The position numbers were made by a program, and so were the translations under genes. From contig JANOCT010000027.1 of assembly GCA_031412335.1 (NCBI GenBank), positions 1 to 64,000 on the forward strand: a stretch of 64,000 bases of DNA. Reading direction: 5' to 3'. Positions within the stretch are counted from its first letter, which is position 1; each line of letters begins with the position of its first letter. Shown here one piece after another: positions 1 to 9,604 of the stretch. Origin of the DNA: JBBQYA01 sp031412335 (GTDB lineage Bacteria > Bacteroidota > Bacteroidia > Sphingobacteriales > Sphingobacteriaceae). Below the pieces are notes generated by a model. It saw only the letters and a list, made by a program, of their open reading frames with translations. It did not search any database and was not told the origin of the DNA.

Positions 1-134
1 ATTTACAGGGTTATTTAGATGAGTTTTGTTACAAAGTAAATCGAAGATATTTAGGGGAAAACTTATTTGAACGATTAATTAGTATTTCTATGGATGATAC
101 TTGGTATGGTAAGAAGAAGTATGTTAACGGATAG
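1..134 (+). pseudogene. C-terminal end of an IS1595/ISXO2-like transposase (cut by window edge)
   Basis: An open frame runs from position 3 to a TAG at 132-134 and gives 43 residues. They contain the string YLDEFCYKVNRRYLGEN followed by LFERLI. This matches the end of the ISXO2-like DDE transposase domain of the IS1595 family, where a Y/L-DEF-x-x-x-x-NRR block precedes the C-terminus. The catalytic part lies outside the window, so whether the gene is intact cannot be judged. It points toward the RHS locus and ends about 40 bp from the small membrane protein gene, which suggests an insertion sequence next to this polymorphic locus. The family call rests on motif memory over a short stretch. 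Confidence 0.7.
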
Positions 135-173
135 TCATTTAATTTAATTTTAAAAAATGTTCAAATAAAACAA

Positions 174-563
174 TTAATTATAAAATGGAGTTTTAACATA
201 TAAAAAAACTAAAATAATATAAATCAAAAATTGCAAAAAATTTAGTTTTATTGATTTAACATTATTTTTTTTAATTAAAGTATAAATCCAAATGTAAAAA
301 CAAACAATAAAAATTATTGGACTTACAAAAAATGTGAATAAATTTATTCCATCTATTATTTTTAAAAAAAAATATGGAGTAATTTTATTATTTAAAGATG
401 AATTTGAAATATTACCATAAATGTCATAAGTGGGATAAATTACTCTTCCATTTGAATCTGAAAAATATACTTTGTCAATTAGCTCATACAACGATGGAAT
501 ACTGAAATACGAAAATAAAACACATATTATTAATAAAATCAGTGCAAAGTTGTAAATTTTCAT
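174..563 (-). CDS. Small three-helix membrane protein, candidate RHS immunity protein
   Basis: The 129-aa product has three hydrophobic segments (about residues 5-22, 72-97 and 108-126) and a polar loop between the first two. I recognise no named family. Its start codon overlaps the stop codon of the upstream RHS tip gene in an ATGA arrangement (560-563), so the two are probably translationally coupled. A small gene directly 3' of an RHS/polymorphic-toxin tip is the usual place for the cognate immunity protein, and a membrane immunity protein would suit a toxin acting at or across the inner membrane. That role is inferred from position only. Confidence 0.6.
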   Translation of the reverse strand: MKIYNFALILLIICVLFSYFSIPSLYELIDKVYFSDSNGRVIYPTYDIYGNISNSSLNNKITPYFFLKIIDGINLFTFFVSPIIFIVCFYIWIYTLIKKNNVKSIKLNFLQFLIYIILVFLYVKTPFYN

Positions 564-1561
564 TTTGTTCCTCCCAAGATTTTTGCTAAATCAAATAATG
601 TTTTCCATGTTTTATCTAATTGAGAATAACTACTCCAACCGTAGTGATAACTTGGATTACTTGACAATTTAATTTTTAAAGCAATTTTATCAATTGCACT
701 AAAGCTAAGATTAACATCCCCACCTCTATTTACAATTGCATTCGGACTTGCTCCAAGTTTGCCAGGAATTTTATAAACACAATCACTATATTTAGAAGTA
801 GCAATACCATCAACATTATTTTTTATTCCATATCCTGATTTAATCTTATTGCTTAAGCCATAAGCACCATCTTCGGGTTTATAATAAATATCTTTACCAC
901 TTTGGTTAAAAACAGAATAATCATCAATATCGGTATAAACATCTGACCCGCCATCTAAACTTGCATATAAAGCTTGTGTCCCTTTATATTGAATAGCATC
1001 TCCAGTAAAAAAATCTTTACCTTTTAATGATGCATCAATCCCCGCAAAAATACCTCCTGTAATACCACCAGATAAACTTTGCTTTAAACCTTGTTCTACA
1101 CCATAACCCAATGATTGCCCTAAACTATTACCCTGCATTAAACCATTTCCAGTTCCTGTTACTAAACCATTTACAAGCCCAGCACTAGCACCTGTTGCCG
1201 CACCTGCAATAAATCCTGTTGAGGATATTCCAGTTGCTGTACCTAAAAAACCAGCTGAAAATGAACCCTTAGCTAAAGCAACATTAACTCCACCACCAAT
1301 ACCAGCAGCTAAAGCACCAACACCAAAATGACCTAATCCTTTCCAACTAAAGTCTGCTCCATTCATAATCCAATTCATCGTTCCACCAATAACTGCTCCG
1401 ATCACTAAATGAATCCATTCCCCATCCGGATCACTATACTTCAACGGATTATTCAAAGCATAACTATACCGATTATAATTTTGAGTATTATCTGGGCTTT
1501 GCACAAAATTATCGGTGCTTAACATTCTACCTACAACTGGGTCATACATTCTTCCATTCAT
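560..1561 (-). CDS. RHS C-terminal tip (end of core plus variable C-terminal domain), split from the RHS body by a frameshift
   Basis: The 333-aa frame opens with the RHS core motif MNGRMYDPVVGRML and continues through NRYSYALNNPLKYSDPDGEW, the conserved end of Bacteroidota RHS cores. A long Gly/Ala-rich segment follows (about residues 55-180, often seen ahead of toxin tips). The last 130 residues carry a YYKPEDGAYGL stretch, a DGIATSKY stretch and a hydrophilic end, and I cannot assign them to a nuclease, deaminase or other toxin class. Codons upstream of the ATG still encode the expected core (LSQFGLVN), so this is the displaced 3' end of the gene at 1582-6588 and not an independent gene. 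The pairing with the overlapping membrane protein suggests effector and immunity, but no catalytic motif is visible. Confidence 0.75.
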   Translation of the reverse strand: MNGRMYDPVVGRMLSTDNFVQSPDNTQNYNRYSYALNNPLKYSDPDGEWIHLVIGAVIGGTMNWIMNGADFSWKGLGHFGVGALAAGIGGGVNVALAKGSFSAGFLGTATGISSTGFIAGAATGASAGLVNGLVTGTGNGLMQGNSLGQSLGYGVEQGLKQSLSGGITGGIFAGIDASLKGKDFFTGDAIQYKGTQALYASLDGGSDVYTDIDDYSVFNQSGKDIYYKPEDGAYGLSNKIKSGYGIKNNVDGIATSKYSDCVYKIPGKLGASPNAIVNRGGDVNLSFSAIDKIALKIKLSSNPSYHYGWSSYSQLDKTWKTLFDLAKILGGTK

Positions 1562-1581
1562 GTTAACTAATCCAAATTGGC

Positions 1582-4500
1582 TTAATGCTCATGTCCGGAG
1601 TAACCTCTTTTCAACCATGCTTGCACTGCCGGAATGCTTGTATACGTCCAATTCGTAGGATTACGTTTTCTACCCCATGCATCAAAATTTTGCTCACTAG
1701 TAATCGTACCTATACTGTCTGTCAGAGCTACGATACTTCCTAAGTGATCAGTGTACACGTAACGAAAAATATTTGCATTATTTTCACGTACAGCTATAGC
1801 AACTAAACCATCACCAGCAGAAATGTAAAAGATATGTTTAGTTACACCATTAGTTATATCTTTTTCATAATCACCAAAATAATAGCGGGTATTGGTTATA
1901 GTATTACTTACTTTAGTTATTGCTTTTATCCGCTGTTCATCTGCTCCGTATGTGTATTCTACTCGGTCCAAACCTTGTAAAATTAAATTAGGTTGAGCGT
2001 AAGATGTGTAGGTGATAGTTTGTAGATTATTAGAAATATTTAATGGACCTGCTATATAATCTAACGCATTAAATTTAGCGTAGTGATAATCATAAGTTCC
2101 AGCATCTGATTTTTGACTAATGTTGCCATTTGGCTCATATACCATGCTTGTTGTAGCAAGACCAGTACCTGAACTTCCTTTTAGTCTATCTAAGTTATCA
2201 TAAGTAAAACTTTCTGTTTTGCTTTTTATCCCATCTGTTCTGCTATTCAAATTTCCGTTAGTATAGTTCCAAGCCATACTTAAGTTTTGTATACTTGGTG
2301 TGCTGTAATTTGTTGGAATACCGTGATAATAGGTATTAATTGATGTTTTATTATTCCCCAATTTATAACTTTTATATTGACCTAATCCATTCATCCCCAA
2401 ATTTTCAAAAAGTTTTATTTGATAGGTTTGATCTCGAATTTCTGTTAAATAACCATTTGCATCATTTGTGTAATATAGTGAAAATCCAAATGGGTAATTT
2501 CGTGAAGTTAAATTATGTGCATTATAATTATTTATAAACTCATGAGCTACTCCATCTATCGTAGTCTTTTCAGTTTTTAATCGACCAAGTGCATCATAGG
2601 TATATTCATTGATGTCTAGAGCAAAACCAGTAATTGTTTTAATTTTATTGGTAGATGCTCCAGAATTTGGTGGAAAATATATAGTATTAGTTATTCCTTC
2701 TGGTTTGGTGCTTTTTTCTACTCTTCCTAAATTGTCGTATACGATACTGGTAGTTTGTCCAGCAGGGTTAATTTGAGTTATTAACTGACCGTAAGCATCA
2801 TAATCATATTGTGTAATACCAGCATTAGCATCGTTTAACTCATATTGCCTTCCATATTCATCATATTTATTTATTACCAAAGTTTGCGTAGCGTTAGCAA
2901 TTTGTCTCAAATTTCCTTGTGAATTGTAAGTATAGGTTAAAGTGCCTCCATTGTCAGTTGCTTTTAATAATTTACCAGCAGCATCCGATTGCTTACTTGA
3001 TACAGTCAAATCTGGTGCAGTGGTTGTAGTAGTTAGCTCACCCGCAGTATTATAAACGTAAACTACTCCTGTACTACCTAATGTATTTGAGCTTGTGGTT
3101 ATTCTATTAAACTCATCATATTGGTTAGTTGTAGTCAAAACAGTTTCACTTGCTTTATAAGGTGCGGTGGTTGTTGCTATATTTCCTTTGGCATCGTATG
3201 TGGTTTTGCTCGTAATCCATTCATTTAAATGTCCTTCGATTTGTCGTTTTCGCTCTCGTCCTAATTGATCAAACCACACTTTTACATCGGGTTTGCCTGG
3301 ATGGGTTGTCAATTTAAAATAAGTTGTCCCTTCTGTTGGATTGATATCCCATCCGTAAGATTCTAAAATACTAAACCCCTCTGGAACATTTGTTTTTGTT
3401 AGTCTCCCCCATGAATCGTATTCGTAAGATGTTAATAAACCATCCAGCCCTGTTGTATTTATCACATTTCCGTAAATCGGTTCAAAATTTTGTAGTGTTT
3501 TTTGATTAAGCGTATTAAAAATTTCATTAGGAAATCTACCTTTTGAATCAAATAATGTAGTACTAGTGCGATTTTGAAGCCCTGTAGCTGAAACAATTAT
3601 TGAAGTAATGTTACCAAGGTTTGGATGGTATCCATATTCAGTTTCTACTTTTTTTGGCAAACCAAAAAATTTAATCTCTTTAGATAGCTTTCCGTTGGGA
3701 GTATACGTGTAATCCGTGGTGAAACTATAAATTGGTTCTGTTAACCGTTTCTTGGAGGTAGTAGTGCTTTTTACTTTGTAAGGAACTACATTTGGTACGG
3801 TTGGTTCTATTTCGTTTGTTATGGTTACTTCTTCTAAATTATTGATATTAGAAATTTTCGTGAGCATATTTCCGAAATCATCAAAAGTAAAAGAAGAATT
3901 CACGAAACTTTGCCCAAATAGGTTATTTTCAATTATTGAAGAAGTTTTTATCCAAAAAGATTTATAACCCGCGAGATTATCAATAAATGTATTCGTATAA
4001 TTAGTTTCTGACAAAAGAGTGTTACCAGAAATTCTATAAGTCTGAGTTTTCTTTAAAACAGGTGCAAAGTGCACTAAGCTAAACTCATTTTCTTGAATTG
4101 ACCTAAAACCAGATGTAATATTTTCTGCAATTATTTTAGTAAAGCCCAAACTCCCTTTACCCAATTTATGAATTCTCAACGTTTCATATTTATAATTTAT
4201 GGTTGTATACCCACCTATACCGTTAGCAATTTTTGATTGTGATACTGCTGGAATTGCAGGTCTTAAATTATTTATAGGATATCCACCAACTGGGCCGCGA
4301 GTATAAAATGTTCCCTCCTCACTTAATCGTTTATAATTAAATTCGGTTATATTTCCTACTCCTGTTTTTACTTTATGAAGTAGGCGCTCTTTACCTGCAT
4401 TATTAAATTTTAATAAGTCAAAATTGTTTTGTGGACCACCCGCATGTGAAAATATTTCTGATCTGCCGTCTCCATCTGAGTCTAAAACAAAAGATGATTC

Positions 4501-6588
4501 TAAGCCAAAGGCAATAGGTTTTGGATTTAAGCTTTGTTCACGAATAAACCCATTACCGTTCCGATAATAAATATCAATTTTAGATTGTTGAGGGTTACCA
4601 TAATTAAATATATGACAAATGTCTGATTTTCCATCACCGTTATAATCTCCAATGAAAAGTTTGTCTATTGATGAACCGCCTGAAGTATAAATTAAATCTG
4701 GTACTTGATTGAAAACAAATGGTGTTGTAACAAAAGAAGTTCCAGTAGATAAAGCTACAGACCAACTTGAACTATTAACATTTTTATCGGATCTTGTCAA
4801 TAAGTCTATTTTTCCATCCCCATTAAAATCCGCGAATTTTATCATCTGGTATTTATTAGGATACCCAGCATAACTAGAATGATACAAACTTGCATAATTG
4901 TTATTAATAGGATCATAGGTAAAGATTTCTGTATTCGAATCATCAATTAACATCACATCATCTTTACCATCTCCATTGAAATCTAAAACATACGTTTCTT
5001 TTGCAGTGTGCCATTTTGAAAATGTAAACCAGGAATTTAAGCCGCTAAGTGTTGTCACACTAGTAGAATTTCCATTTAAAAAAATTCGATTTTCAGAAAT
5101 TGTTGGATTTGCACCACTTAAAAAAAAAGTAATAATATCTGATTTACCATCTCCGTTGAAATCACCATTCACCATAAAATTTCCGTTATCATGTACACGT
5201 GTCCAAGGCGATAGACTAACATTATTTGCTATCGTCACAGGCGGAGCAAATGAAAATCCACTTGCAGGGCTTGTATATAACAATAAATCACCAAGATCAC
5301 CAAAATCATTTGCTCTATAAAACAAAAAATCATTGTTACCATCTCCATTAAAATCGCTTTCACTCCTTATTGTATAGTTTAAAGGTTGTGGAATAGTGGT
5401 CAATACATGACTAGCATTATTTGGAATTAACTGTTGCTTCAGTATTTTAAAACTATGACTTGTGTAGCTACCTCCAAGATAATATACAATTTCTTGTTTT
5501 CCATCCCCGTCAATGTCTGTAGCTGAAGCTGAAGTATAATCTGTTATTTGAGATAATAGGTTATATTCTTTAAAGAAAGTTGCTGGATTATCTCCATATT
5601 TAAAAATAGTTGCATTTAACGCTATGTTAGCAGAATCTTTTTCGACAACTTCTTTTAAATAAGATGTTGTTTTATTATATCCATAATTAAAAATATATTG
5701 CTTTTCAGGTATGTTTGTAGCAAAATAAGTATAATTATAATCTACAAATGTTTTTATAGACTCTAACAAAAACTTATTTTCGACTTCAACATTTGCTAAA
5801 TACGATGAATTATTATCTGTTCTAGATCTATAATTAAATTCAATAAGATTGTAAGGAAATAAATTAGCATTTAAGTTTCCAGTGTACTTAATTTTAGTCA
5901 ATACTGTTTGATTAATGTAATTTGAATATATATACTCCAAATAATTACCATCTTTATAAATCACTTTGTTTAAAAACCAAGAGATAACTACACTACCATT
6001 AGGAGTTGTAAACCTTGAATCAGCAGTATTCCCATATTCCATGATGGTACCATCTTTACTTACCACTTTGAAATATTCTGGACCTGAACCTATATTGCCA
6101 TAAGCTGTGATTCTAGCGTGATTTTCATTTTCTAATAAATATCGTCTAGTAATATATCCACCTACTAAACTATCAATCATTCTCAAGCCATCCAAGGCAA
6201 ATTTATCGTTATTATCTAAATTTACTCCACCTACAATTCCATCATGAAATATGCTTTTTCCCACTCGAGTAATTATGGAAGATGCACTTAGAGACCATCC
6301 TTGTCCTAATACCCCATTTCCGCCAAAAGAATTATAGGAAACAGAAACTGAAGGAACAATACCGTTAGTGCCAGGAGGTATAGCAATTGGAATAGTGTAT
6401 GAAGAAGCACCATTTGAAACATTCGGAGAACCATTAATTGCACCAACAGGCAAATTTACATCAATTGTTTTTGCGTCAAAAGTTGCACCAGTATATAAAG
6501 GAGTATAAGTCTGTGCATAACTAGTTTTATAAAAAGTTATTATAAGATTAAAAATTACTAAAAAAGTTATATGTAAGGTTTTTTTCAT
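1582..6588 (-). CDS. Secreted RHS/YD-repeat giant protein with FG-GAP repeats (SpvB/TcdB-like), truncated by frameshift
   Basis: The 1668-aa product starts with a Sec signal peptide (MKKTLHITFL onward, ending near SYAQ). The N-terminal half has a SpvB-like segment (GAINGSPNVSNGASSYTIPI) and seven FG-GAP/VCBS calcium-binding motifs of the form D-F-N-G-D-G-K-x-D. The C-terminal half is a YD/RHS repeat region (YDAYGQL, YDNLGRV, YDALGRL, YDNLDRL) ending in the core motif DHLGSIVALTDSIG and then RGYSGHEH. In relatives this is followed by L-x-x-F-G-L-x-N-M-N-G-R-M-Y-D-P. Here the frame hits TAA right after GHEH, and the missing continuation is found in another frame, so one base appears lost from an A run near 1584-1585. 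Such proteins form a hollow shell around a C-terminal toxin. Export and role here are inferred. Confidence 0.88.
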   Translation of the reverse strand: MKKTLHITFLVIFNLIITFYKTSYAQTYTPLYTGATFDAKTIDVNLPVGAINGSPNVSNGASSYTIPIAIPPGTNGIVPSVSVSYNSFGGNGVLGQGWSLSASSIITRVGKSIFHDGIVGGVNLDNNDKFALDGLRMIDSLVGGYITRRYLLENENHARITAYGNIGSGPEYFKVVSKDGTIMEYGNTADSRFTTPNGSVVISWFLNKVIYKDGNYLEYIYSNYINQTVLTKIKYTGNLNANLFPYNLIEFNYRSRTDNNSSYLANVEVENKFLLESIKTFVDYNYTYFATNIPEKQYIFNYGYNKTTSYLKEVVEKDSANIALNATIFKYGDNPATFFKEYNLLSQITDYTSASATDIDGDGKQEIVYYLGGSYTSHSFKILKQQLIPNNASHVLTTIPQPLNYTIRSESDFNGDGNNDFLFYRANDFGDLGDLLLYTSPASGFSFAPPVTIANNVSLSPWTRVHDNGNFMVNGDFNGDGKSDIITFFLSGANPTISENRIFLNGNSTSVTTLSGLNSWFTFSKWHTAKETYVLDFNGDGKDDVMLIDDSNTEIFTYDPINNNYASLYHSSYAGYPNKYQMIKFADFNGDGKIDLLTRSDKNVNSSSWSVALSTGTSFVTTPFVFNQVPDLIYTSGGSSIDKLFIGDYNGDGKSDICHIFNYGNPQQSKIDIYYRNGNGFIREQSLNPKPIAFGLESSFVLDSDGDGRSEIFSHAGGPQNNFDLLKFNNAGKERLLHKVKTGVGNITEFNYKRLSEEGTFYTRGPVGGYPINNLRPAIPAVSQSKIANGIGGYTTINYKYETLRIHKLGKGSLGFTKIIAENITSGFRSIQENEFSLVHFAPVLKKTQTYRISGNTLLSETNYTNTFIDNLAGYKSFWIKTSSIIENNLFGQSFVNSSFTFDDFGNMLTKISNINNLEEVTITNEIEPTVPNVVPYKVKSTTTSKKRLTEPIYSFTTDYTYTPNGKLSKEIKFFGLPKKVETEYGYHPNLGNITSIIVSATGLQNRTSTTLFDSKGRFPNEIFNTLNQKTLQNFEPIYGNVINTTGLDGLLTSYEYDSWGRLTKTNVPEGFSILESYGWDINPTEGTTYFKLTTHPGKPDVKVWFDQLGRERKRQIEGHLNEWITSKTTYDAKGNIATTTAPYKASETVLTTTNQYDEFNRITTSSNTLGSTGVVYVYNTAGELTTTTTAPDLTVSSKQSDAAGKLLKATDNGGTLTYTYNSQGNLRQIANATQTLVINKYDEYGRQYELNDANAGITQYDYDAYGQLITQINPAGQTTSIVYDNLGRVEKSTKPEGITNTIYFPPNSGASTNKIKTITGFALDINEYTYDALGRLKTEKTTIDGVAHEFINNYNAHNLTSRNYPFGFSLYYTNDANGYLTEIRDQTYQIKLFENLGMNGLGQYKSYKLGNNKTSINTYYHGIPTNYSTPSIQNLSMAWNYTNGNLNSRTDGIKSKTESFTYDNLDRLKGSSGTGLATTSMVYEPNGNISQKSDAGTYDYHYAKFNALDYIAGPLNISNNLQTITYTSYAQPNLILQGLDRVEYTYGADEQRIKAITKVSNTITNTRYYFGDYEKDITNGVTKHIFYISAGDGLVAIAVRENNANIFRYVYTDHLGSIVALTDSIGTITSEQNFDAWGRKRNPTNWTYTSIPAVQAWLKRGYSGHEH

Positions 6589-6876
6589 GAGTAGATAAAT
6601 TAAAACTAAAAGTCAATATCAAAAAGAAATATTAATAATTTGTAAACCCTATGTTAAATAAATGTTAAGTAAAAAATACCCATACAATTTATTAAAAAAT
6701 TATAAGACTTTACAATAATATCTTACTTAAATTTTAAAAATAATTTTTAAAATACCAAATTAATTTTCAAGTATTTTTAAAATCCTGCAAAAACCACAAA
6801 AAAACGAAGAAATGAAATTGATGAATGAAATACATGTTTAAACACCTAATCTCACATAATTCCATTTTACATAATT

Positions 6877-7122
6877 TCAATCCAACAAAACCCTCCCTAC
6901 CTTTCCATTACTTCCAGAAAAATATACATATTTCCCAGCTTTTGCTTTTTGACAAACAAAAAAACTGTCCTTTGAGATTGATTTCCACGTTTTACCGTCA
7001 TTTTTTGTAATTTCTATTCCGCTTGGACCAGTGGTAATCCAGCTTTTATTTTTGAGGTAGATTACACAACTTCGATAGGTATTTATGTTTGAAAGAACTT
7101 TTACTTTCTTAAAGCTTTTACC
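6877..7122 (-). pseudogene. 3' part of the BNR/YCF48-like gene, out of frame with the 5' part
   Basis: Read on the minus strand from 7122 to a TGA at 6877-6879, this frame gives 81 uninterrupted residues. They continue the preceding protein naturally: GKSFKKVKVL, YRSCVIYLKNKSWITTGPSG and NDGKTWKSIS are further blades of the same BNR-like propeller. There is no good start codon at the junction. One extra A in the run before GGTAAAAGC (around 7122-7126) accounts for the shift. Joining the two parts gives a protein of about 370 residues, nearer the length I expect for this family than 291. Confidence 0.75.
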
Positions 7123-7993
7123 TTTTTAATAAAACTCCATTTCTGTTTTTGATAAAATCTGAATTAAAGTCCCCGCCAACTACCATTATTTTTTGCCTAG
7201 TTAAAAATATTTTTGGAGAATAGGCAACTGAATTAGCACCTGTAGTTTCTTTCCCTTTTTGAATTGGAAGATTAATAACCCTATTTTTATAAAATAAATT
7301 GGATTCTAATCCACCAGAAACAAATATATACTCAGTAGGCTTTTTTAATAGAATATTAGTTCCGCTGGAAGCAAAACAAGCCTCTCCTACTTTTGCCATA
7401 GGTCTGTTTTCAACTAATTTTCTACCATAGTCACTTGGTTCTTTTGAATCAATTCCTAACTCGCGCCAATTTTTACCAAAATCTAACGTCTCGGCGATGA
7501 AGAATCTTAATTCATCATTAATTTTAATGGGATCACCAATTAATATCCCTTCACCTGAAGGGGAAAAGTCAAATGCATCTAAAAACATTCCTTCTTTATT
7601 TATATTAAAAACAGTATTCCAAATTCTACCGCTGGTGGTGGTTTCAAAAATCATAGCAGGATTTCCTATAGCCATTACAATTGCATGGGATGAATCAAAC
7701 GCATGAATATCTCTAAATCCTGCTTTTGATTGATTAGGAATAGTAAATTGTTTCCAAGTTTCCCCTCCATTTGTGGTTCGTAAAATAACACCATCTGAGC
7801 CACAAACCCATATAATTTCGTCAGAAACAACAGAAAGTCCCAGTAACCCTGATGTGCCTTTTGTTAAATATTCGAGTGTTTGCGATTGAGCCAAATTTGG
7901 AATAAGCAATAAAAATTTAATAAAAATACCTAAAAATACCTTTGGAAAAGAAAATGAAAAAATCCGTTTAATCAATAAAATATTTCCGCTCAT
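7118..7993 (-). CDS. Secreted BNR/YCF48-like beta-propeller protein (5' part, frameshifted)
   Basis: The 291-aa frame begins with a hydrophobic export signal (about residues 15-38, ending near AQSQ). It carries Asp-box-like blades such as LRTTNGGETWKQF and AETLDFGKNWREL, typical of WD40/YVTN/BNR-like (YCF48-type) propellers often labelled oxidoreductase or glycosyl hydrolase in Bacteroidota. No catalytic motif can be named, and a surface or periplasmic binding or scaffold role is the most I can infer. It stops at VLLKR, but the rest of the propeller is present in a neighbouring frame at 6877-7122. The gene is therefore either broken by a one-base insertion or mis-sequenced. Confidence 0.75.
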   Translation of the reverse strand: MSGNILLIKRIFSFSFPKVFLGIFIKFLLLIPNLAQSQTLEYLTKGTSGLLGLSVVSDEIIWVCGSDGVILRTTNGGETWKQFTIPNQSKAGFRDIHAFDSSHAIVMAIGNPAMIFETTTSGRIWNTVFNINKEGMFLDAFDFSPSGEGILIGDPIKINDELRFFIAETLDFGKNWRELGIDSKEPSDYGRKLVENRPMAKVGEACFASSGTNILLKKPTEYIFVSGGLESNLFYKNRVINLPIQKGKETTGANSVAYSPKIFLTRQKIMVVGGDFNSDFIKNRNGVLLKR

Positions 7994-8034
7994 TTTGCTA
8001 ATAATATTAGTATTATTTATACTTTTATAAAGTT

Positions 8035-9414
8035 ATGAAATCACGTATTCTTTATGCAATTGTAGATATTGAAACCACCGGTAGCTATGCAGGTGGCAAT
8101 GGTATTACAGAAATTGCCATTAGAATTCACGATGGCGAAAAAGTAGTTGAAAAATTTGAAACTTTGATTAATCCCGAGCAAAGAATTCCTTATTTTATTA
8201 CTTCACTTACTGGCATTGATGATGAAATGGTTCGTAATGCACCTATTTTTCAAGAAGTTGCAGCACGTATTTTTAATTTACTCCACGACAAAATTTTTAT
8301 TGCCCACAATGTAAATTTCGACTTTTCTTTCGTCAAAAATCAATTGGCAAAATACAATTATCATCTTACCAATAAAAAGCTTTGCACGGTGCGTTTAGCT
8401 AGAAAAGTTCTACCTGGACATGCCTGTTATAGTTTAGGTAAACTTTGCCGTAGTTTGGATTTGCCTTTGCAAAATCAACATCGGGCGGCTGGAGATGCTG
8501 ATGCTACTGTTTTGCTTTTTGAGCGAATAATAGAAAATGATACTCAGAATCACATTTTAGAAGCATTAAAAAAGAACTCGAAAGAGCAAATGTTACCTCC
8601 ACATTTAGCGAAAGCGCAAATAGATAAATTGCCACAAACTGCTGGAGTATACCAATTTAAAAATGAAAAAGGTGTAATTGTATATGTTGGGAAAGCAAAA
8701 AATATTAAACAACGAGTGATCAGTCATTTTTCTTCGGATGACATAGGCAGAAAGCGACAAGATTTTCTGAAAAGTATTTATACTATTGAATTTAAAGAAA
8801 GCGGTACCGAAATAATGGCTTTAATAGAAGAAGCTAATCTGATAAAAACTATATGGCCTATTTATAACAGATCATTAAAATCTGTAGATATACAATTCGG
8901 TGTTTATAAATATGAAGACGTAAATGGATTTTTTCGATTGGTGGCTGATAGAAAAAGAAAACTTTCGAATCCTGAATTAATATATGCTACAATCAGTTTG
9001 GCAACGGAAAATTTAAGAACTTTAGCCGAAGAAAATTCTTTGTGCTTTTTTATGTGTGGACTACAAAAAAAATCAGACTTATTGGAAATTTGTTCCTCTC
9101 CTGAATGTTTACTTTGTAATAAAAAGGTAAGTAAATCAAAATACAACAAAAAAGTTGAAACAGGTTTAAAAACGATAAAAAAATCCTTGGATAGTTTTGT
9201 GATAAAAACAAAAGGTAGAGTGGAAAATGAAAATGGATATGTGATGATTGAAAATGGACATGTTACTAAACTTGGTTTTTTATCCTGCGAAAATGAATTA
9301 TTATCCAAAAATTTTTTAAGCGATCAACTTACTCCTTGCCCATTGAATTTTTATAATAGAAATTTAGCTTATCAGCATGCGAATGAATTCCCAGAAGAAT
9401 TGATATTTTTTTGA
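8035..9414 (+). CDS. DEDDh exonuclease fused to GIY-YIG nuclease (DnaQ-UvrC-like fusion)
   Basis: The 459-aa protein joins two nucleases. Residues 1-170 form a DnaQ/Pol III epsilon-like 3'-5' exonuclease with the DEDDh set visible: D11 and E13 (DIETTG), D96 (HNVNFDF), H149 and D154 (QHRAAGDAD). Residues 200-285 form a UvrC-type GIY-YIG domain with GVY at 204-206, YVG at 217-219 and a basic KQR at about 225-227. A Cys cluster (CSSPECLLC) lies further on, as in UvrC-like proteins. Relatives with this architecture are linked to DNA repair or Cho-like incision. The separate domain activities are established for the families; the combined role is inference. The gene is monocistronic, with an AAAG-rich repeat directly downstream. 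Confidence 0.88.
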   Translation: MKSRILYAIVDIETTGSYAGGNGITEIAIRIHDGEKVVEKFETLINPEQRIPYFITSLTGIDDEMVRNAPIFQEVAARIFNLLHDKIFIAHNVNFDFSFVKNQLAKYNYHLTNKKLCTVRLARKVLPGHACYSLGKLCRSLDLPLQNQHRAAGDADATVLLFERIIENDTQNHILEALKKNSKEQMLPPHLAKAQIDKLPQTAGVYQFKNEKGVIVYVGKAKNIKQRVISHFSSDDIGRKRQDFLKSIYTIEFKESGTEIMALIEEANLIKTIWPIYNRSLKSVDIQFGVYKYEDVNGFFRLVADRKRKLSNPELIYATISLATENLRTLAEENSLCFFMCGLQKKSDLLEICSSPECLLCNKKVSKSKYNKKVETGLKTIKKSLDSFVIKTKGRVENENGYVMIENGHVTKLGFLSCENELLSKNFLSDQLTPCPLNFYNRNLAYQHANEFPEELIFF

Positions 9415-9428
9415 ACCACGGTTTTTGA

Positions 9429-9495
9429 ACCACAAAGACTCAAAGAACACTAAGGTGCACAAAGAAGAAAAGAAGAAAAGAAGAAAAGAAAAAAT
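9429..9495. repeat. AAAG-periodic repeat tract with 3x AGAAGAAA tandem repeat
   Basis: Downstream of the exonuclease gene lies a purine-rich stretch reading CACAAAG, CTCAAAG, CTAAG, CACAAAG and then three exact copies of the 8-mer AGAAGAAA (9463-9486). Similar CACAAAG-rich intergenic tracts recur in Bacteroidota genomes, from memory. No coding potential or clear function is visible. Confidence 0.5.
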
Positions 9496-9604
9496 TAAAG
9501 TCCAGTTTTAAATTACCGTTGATAACAATGAAGGCGCGGAGGAAAGAAAAGAAAGGAAGAAAGTAATCTAGAAAAAAGAAGGAAATATTTTTTTGAATGT
9601 CTTA

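Noticed and set aside
1575..1590. Programmed ribosomal frameshift at the RHS hinge
   Set aside because: No classical slippery heptamer plus downstream structure is visible; a lost base is the simpler explanation.
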